Positions 60,503 through 64,000 of a stretch of 64,000 bases of DNA are shown one piece after another. Position 1 is the stretch's first letter. The number at the start of each line of letters is the position of its first letter. Source of the DNA: Streptomyces sp. NBC_00271 (lineage in GTDB: Bacteria > Actinomycetota > Actinomycetes > Streptomycetales > Streptomycetaceae); contig NZ_CP108070.1 of assembly GCF_036178845.1 (NCBI RefSeq), positions 9,238,001 through 9,302,000 on the forward strand, read 5' to 3'. Both the position numbers and the translations under genes were made by a program. Under the pieces are notes generated by a model, which was not told the origin of the DNA, ran no database searches, and saw only the letters and a list, made by a program, of their open reading frames with translations.

Positions 60503-60600
60503 AGAGCGCTTGCGAATGCTTGCCGGAAGACGGCAACCCACCTGCCCGCCGCGGCAACTGAGGGGACAGAAGCAGTCTGTCCTCCCAGGAGGTAACCATC

Positions 60601-62475
60601 GTGCAGCACCCGCACAGGCAGCACCGCAGACGCGCCATCGGCTCGGCCCTAATGGCCACGGCCGCCCTCATCGCCGCCGGACTCACCGCCCTCGGCACCG
60701 GAACGGCCCATGCGGCCACAGCCCGACAGGTGGAGGCCCTCGACCGGGGCGTCGTCAGTGTCCACACCGACAGCGGCAACCTGGTCAGCTGGCGATGGCT
60801 CGGCACCGACCCGAACGACGTGTCCTTCAACGTCTACCGGGCCGGGACGTTGGTCAACCCGACGCCGATCACCGGCTCCACGAACTACTTCCACTCGGGC
60901 GCGCCCGCCCAGGCCGACTACACGGTCCGCGCGATCGTGAACGGCGTCGAGCAGGCCGACTCGGTGCACGCCATCCAGTTCCGTACCGGATACAAGGACG
61001 TGCCCATCACCCCGCCCGCGGGCGGTACCACTCCCGACGGGGTCGCCTACACCTACGAGGCCAACGACGCCTCCGTCGGCGACCTCGACGGGGACGGCCA
61101 GCTCGACTTCGTGCTCAAGTGGCAGCCCACCAACGCCAAGGACAACTCCCAGTCCGGCTACACCGGCAACACGATCGTCGACGGCATCAAGCTCGACGGT
61201 ACCCGCCTGTGGCGCATCGACCTGGGCAGGAACATCCGCTCGGGCGCGCACTACACACAGTTCCAGGTGTACGACTACGACGGCGACGGCAAGGCCGAGG
61301 TCGCCATGAAGACGGCGGACGGGACGACGGACGGCCGGGGCACCGTGATCGGCACTTCCTCCGCCGACTACCGGAACTCCAGCGGATACGTGCTGTCCGG
61401 GCCCGAGTACCTGACCATGTTCAACGGGCAGACGGGCGCCGCCATGGGCACCGTCGACTACGTTCCGGCGCGCGGCACGGTCTCCTCCTGGGGCGACTCG
61501 TACGGCAACCGGGTCGACCGATTCCTAGCGGGAACGGCCTACTTGGACGGCTCCCGGCCCTCCCTCATCATGGCGCGCGGCTACTACACCCGTACCGTCA
61601 TCGCCGCCTGGGACTGGCGGGGCGGCGCCTTCACCCGACGCTGGACCTTCGACACCAACTCCTCGACCAACAGCGGCAAGGGCTACGACGGCCAGGGCAA
61701 CCACCAGTTGTCGGTCGCGGACGTCGACGGGGACGGCAAGGACGAGATCGTGTACGGCTCGATGGCCGTGGACGACAACGGCAACGGCCTGTGGACCACC
61801 AAGAACGGGCACGGGGACGCCATGCACGTCGGCGACCTCGACCCTTCCCGTCCCGGCCTGGAGGAGTTCAAGGTCGACGAGGACTCCTCGAAACCGGCGT
61901 CCTGGATGGCGGACGCCAAGACGGGCGCGATCCTCTGGTCCACGGCGGCCGACGGCGACAACGGCCGAGGCGTCTCCGGTGACATCTGGGCGGGCAGCGC
62001 GGGCGCCGAGTCCTGGTCCTCGCACGCCGACGGCGTCCGCAACCCGCAGGGCACGGTGGTGGCGACCCGCAAGCCGGGCAGCATCAACTTCCTGTCCTGG
62101 TGGGACGGCGACCCCGTCCGCGAACTCCTCGACGACACCCACATCGACAAGTACGGCACCTCGTCCGACACCCGCCTGCTGACCGGCTCGGGCGTCCACT
62201 CCAACAACAGCACCAAGGCGACTCCGTCACTGTCGGGCGACATCCTCGGAGACTGGCGCGAGGAGGTCGTCTGGCCGACGACCGACAACACGGCCCTCAG
62301 GATCTACTCCACCCCGTACGAGACGACCACAAGGATCACCACCCTCCTCCACGACACCCAGTACCGCACGGCCCTGGCCTGGCAGAACACCGCCTACAAC
62401 CAGCCCCCGCACCCGAGCTTCTTCATCGGCAACGGGATGGCGACGGCACCCCGGCCGACGGTGTACGTGCCCTGA
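60601..62475 (+). CDS. Secreted rhamnogalacturonan lyase, PL11 family
   Basis: The 624-aa protein has a signal peptide (RRRAIGSALMATAALIAAGLTALGTGTAHAA, Ala-x-Ala about residue 39), with twin Arg that might use the Tat route. The body is the eight-bladed propeller of PL11: VVSVHTDSGNLVSWRWLGTDP, DLDGDGQLDFVLKW, DYDGDGKAEVAMKTADG, DVDGDGKDEIVYGSM (Ca2+-binding DxDGDG repeats), and the PL11 ending RTALAWQNTAYNQPPHPSFF. It cleaves the rhamnogalacturonan I backbone of pectin. AGGAGG lies 8 nt before the GTG start. Two CTTGC-type motifs lie in the 98-bp upstream gap. Confidence 0.92.
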   Translation: MQHPHRQHRRRAIGSALMATAALIAAGLTALGTGTAHAATARQVEALDRGVVSVHTDSGNLVSWRWLGTDPNDVSFNVYRAGTLVNPTPITGSTNYFHSGAPAQADYTVRAIVNGVEQADSVHAIQFRTGYKDVPITPPAGGTTPDGVAYTYEANDASVGDLDGDGQLDFVLKWQPTNAKDNSQSGYTGNTIVDGIKLDGTRLWRIDLGRNIRSGAHYTQFQVYDYDGDGKAEVAMKTADGTTDGRGTVIGTSSADYRNSSGYVLSGPEYLTMFNGQTGAAMGTVDYVPARGTVSSWGDSYGNRVDRFLAGTAYLDGSRPSLIMARGYYTRTVIAAWDWRGGAFTRRWTFDTNSSTNSGKGYDGQGNHQLSVADVDGDGKDEIVYGSMAVDDNGNGLWTTKNGHGDAMHVGDLDPSRPGLEEFKVDEDSSKPASWMADAKTGAILWSTAADGDNGRGVSGDIWAGSAGAESWSSHADGVRNPQGTVVATRKPGSINFLSWWDGDPVRELLDDTHIDKYGTSSDTRLLTGSGVHSNNSTKATPSLSGDILGDWREEVVWPTTDNTALRIYSTPYETTTRITTLLHDTQYRTALAWQNTAYNQPPHPSFFIGNGMATAPRPTVYVP

Positions 62476-62508
62476 GCGGTGTAGGAAGCGCCCACAACTG
62501 AACGAAAA

Positions 62509-62539
62509 GGCGGCCGTTCATCACCTCGGAACGGCCGCC
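62509..62539. terminator. Bidirectional terminator hairpin
   Basis: GGCGGCCGTTC (62509-62519) pairs with GAACGGCCGCC (62529-62539) over a 9-nt loop in the gap between the convergent lyase and lipoprotein genes, with AAAA just before it. Confidence 0.8.
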
Positions 62540-62566
62540 GATGGTCCTCTGCGCGCGCTGCCTCTT

Positions 62567-63226
62567 CTACGGGCACGTCTCGTCGAACTTGACCGCGTTC
62601 AGCGTCACCGGCTGCCCCTCGAGCGCCGTGCCCGTGGACGGCGACTGCGTGCACACCTTCCAGTTGCTCTCCACCAGAATCCAGCGATCGGAGCCCGAAG
62701 CGTCGTTGACGGTGAGCGACGTGCTCGGGTCCAGGGCGGCTCGGGCCGCCTTCACGGACTTGCCCCCGAAGTCCGGCATCGTGCCCTGGGCGGCCTCGGG
62801 CGCCTTCTCGTCCTTGGCTGGGCAGCTCTCGGCGAGCTTCACTGCCGCGAAGTCGAGGCGCGTGCTGGTCGGGATCGTCTTGCCCGCCCCGTAGTTCTGG
62901 CCGCACACCTTCCAGTTCCGGTCGAACACCTGGAGCCGATCGCGGCCGAGCGCGTCATGCGACGTGAGCGCGTAGAAGCCCGCTGCCTGCGCCGCGTCCT
63001 GTGCCGACTGAAGGCCCATGCCGACGAAGTCCGGCACCGCCTTCCGCTCGGCTTCGGTCGGCTTGTCGTCCGTCGTCTCCTTGGCCTCAGTGGCCGGAGT
63101 AGCCGGAGTGGCCGATGCGGTGGGTGTGGAGTCGGGCCGCGCGTGGCCGGTCGTGTCCGGATCGCAGCCGACGAGCGCGCCGGTGGCGGCACACAGCACG
63201 GCGGCACTGATGATGTGGAAACGCAT
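62567..63226 (-). CDS. PASTA-domain lipoprotein
   Basis: The 219-aa protein has a lipobox (TGALVGC, Cys about residue 21) after a short signal sequence, a Thr/Pro-rich linker and two PASTA-like repeats: VPDFVGMGLQSAQDAAQAAGFYALTSHDALGRDRLQVFDRNWKVC and MPDFGGKSVKAARAALDPS...WKVCTQSPSTGTAL. PASTA modules bind peptidoglycan or beta-lactams. Each repeat has a pair of Cys, probably disulfide-linked. GGGGA lies 5 nt before the ATG. It probably sits in the outer leaflet of the membrane facing the wall. Confidence 0.88.
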   Translation of the reverse strand: MRFHIISAAVLCAATGALVGCDPDTTGHARPDSTPTASATPATPATEAKETTDDKPTEAERKAVPDFVGMGLQSAQDAAQAAGFYALTSHDALGRDRLQVFDRNWKVCGQNYGAGKTIPTSTRLDFAAVKLAESCPAKDEKAPEAAQGTMPDFGGKSVKAARAALDPSTSLTVNDASGSDRWILVESNWKVCTQSPSTGTALEGQPVTLNAVKFDETCP

Positions 63227-63340
63227 GGTTTTCCCCAGGGTGATGCAGGTACAGGCGGATCGTGGTGGACCACTCGTGGACGGGTAACGAACGCTGTGCC
63301 GCTTGGTGACGGCGGCCGCGCTCCGGCCGAAGACGCGGCA

Positions 63341-63370
63341 GCGCCCCGCTCTCCACGGCGGGCGGGGCGC
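63341..63370 (-). terminator. Terminator-like hairpin
   Basis: GCGCCCCGC (63341-63349) pairs with GCGGGGCGC (63362-63370) over a 12-nt loop, 12 bp past the stop of the MmpS-like gene. Confidence 0.6.
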
Positions 63371-63382
63371 GGCGCTGACCTG

Positions 63383-63997
63383 CTAGCTCCAGCCGCCGAA
63401 AAAGTCGCTGCTCAGCTGCGCGGAGCAGATGTTGTAGCCGCCGGACGCGTGCCCCTTCTTGGTCTGGCCATCCACCGTCACCGAACAGTTGATGTCGCCG
63501 CCCCCCTGCAACTGGGCGGTCACCTGGAAGTACATGGCATCCGAATCCGCGGTCAGGGTCTTCGTCATCGGCAGACCGGACCCCTGACGACTGTCGCTGT
63601 CGCTGCCGTAGGTGATGTCCGTTCCGGACGGGGCCGATCCCCAGACCTTGAACACGACCTTGCCGTCCGCGGCCGCGTCGTCCGAAGTCGTTGCTTCCTT
63701 CTTCGGTGTCGCCTTCGGTGTCGCCTTCGGCTTCGCGGTCTTCGTGACCGTCACCGTCGGAGCGGGCTTCGCCTCGGCCGTCTTCGTGACGGTCACCTGG
63801 GGCGTCGGTTTGTCGCTCGCCGTCGCCTTCTGGTCGCTGCCCGACGAGCCGATACCAACACCGACGAACAGCAGAACGATCGCGGCGGGTATGGCCACTC
63901 GCTTACGCGCCCACCGCGGCCGAGCTGTCGTCGGCGGCTGCGGCGGTACGGGTCCCCAGCCTGGCTGTTCGGGCATCGGCGGCTGGTTGTGCGACAT
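63383..63997 (-). CDS. Membrane-anchored MmpS-like protein
   Basis: The 204-aa protein has a Pro-rich cytoplasmic N-terminus (MSHNQPPMPEQPGWGPVPPQPP), one membrane helix (about 34-52, VAIPAAIVLLFVGVGIGSS), a Thr/Lys/Pro linker with VTVTKTA repeats and a C-terminal beta domain (about 115-204; VVFKVWGSAPSGTDITYGS, YFQVTAQLQGGGDINCSVTVDG, GGYNICSAQL). This domain layout fits MmpS-family transport accessory proteins. Two Cys may pair. The ribosome site lies beyond the window edge. It resembles many Streptomyces surface proteins of unknown partner. Confidence 0.82.
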   Translation of the reverse strand: MSHNQPPMPEQPGWGPVPPQPPTTARPRWARKRVAIPAAIVLLFVGVGIGSSGSDQKATASDKPTPQVTVTKTAEAKPAPTVTVTKTAKPKATPKATPKKEATTSDDAAADGKVVFKVWGSAPSGTDITYGSDSDSRQGSGLPMTKTLTADSDAMYFQVTAQLQGGGDINCSVTVDGQTKKGHASGGYNICSAQLSSDFFGGWS

Positions 63998-64000
63998 ACG

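Noticed and set aside
60503..60600. LacI-type operator upstream of the rhamnogalacturonan lyase
   Set aside because: GCTTGC occurs twice as a direct repeat, not as the usual inverted CTTGC/GCAAG pair, so the evidence is too weak.

Overview
The window is typical Streptomyces (or a very close actinomycete) chromosome. GC is very high, with almost every third codon position G or C. Many genes start with GTG, short operons overlap by ATGA or GTGA, and several genes look leaderless, with a -10-like hexamer directly before the start codon. The gene content also fits: PAS/GAF/SpoIIE phosphatase, SigB-type sigma factor, ANTAR regulator, Scr1-type Xre regulator, DUF6158, DUF2795 and DUF5107 proteins. 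No rRNA, tRNA, CRISPR array, insertion sequence or prophage was recognised. Three gene remnants and several short or dispersed repeats are present.

Layout. 1-7.1 kb: an edge-truncated TetR gene, a double-domain 3-hydroxyacyl-CoA dehydrogenase, a HEAT protein, a GNAT/RidA pair, a secreted tripeptidyl-aminopeptidase and a radical SAM protein with an SOS-box-like site. 7.2-13.8 kb: an SRPBCC protein, a DHA2 drug exporter with three extra carboxypeptidase-regulatory-like repeats, a four-domain PAS/GAF/PP2C/HATPase regulator and a methyltransferase. 13.9-17.8 kb: the most distinctive locus, with two paralogous peptides of about 70 aa, a PqqD-like/M50 intramembrane protease, a secreted cysteine-containing protein and a divergent Xre regulator. 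18.2-24.6 kb: a small protein, a methyltransferase remnant, then a compact operon of four peptidases (M55, M20, S9, S66) and a GNAT. 24.7-34.1 kb: an NmrA/membrane protein/TetR unit, a DUF5107-TPR protein, a VOC protein, a decayed NADH dehydrogenase, a transketolase, a methyltransferase and a PAP2 phosphatase.

34.1-34.6 kb is a repeat-rich gap with an 89-bp tandem repeat inside a 33-bp inverted repeat. 34.6-47.1 kb holds an ABC-F protein, small conserved proteins, a PfpI protein, a broken HEAT-like gene, a SigB-type sigma factor overlapping a PAS/GAF protein, an ANTAR protein, a cell-surface protein made of hexapeptide repeats, a lysine-free aminotransferase-like protein coupled to a metallo-hydrolase, and a DedA/metallo-hydrolase pair. 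47.2-55.4 kb holds a resolvase-like protein, a membrane/phosphodiesterase fusion, a MoxR-type ATPase with its VWA metallopeptidase partner, an OsmC protein and a second-type DnaK with a candidate HspR site. 55.4-64 kb holds two Xre-type regulators, a pterin dehydratase, a methyltransferase, a WYL regulator divergent from two DUF genes across a perfect operator-like palindrome, a secreted rhamnogalacturonan lyase, a PASTA lipoprotein and an MmpS-like protein.

How genes work together. The clearest functional units are the peptide/M50 locus (regulator, peptide substrates, a hairpin that may limit protease expression, protease and exported partner), the peptidase operon (probably peptide or murein-peptide turnover), the MoxR/VWA pair, and the sigma factor/PAS-GAF/ANTAR group (stress signalling). 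Functions are assigned from motifs read by eye. No database search was possible.
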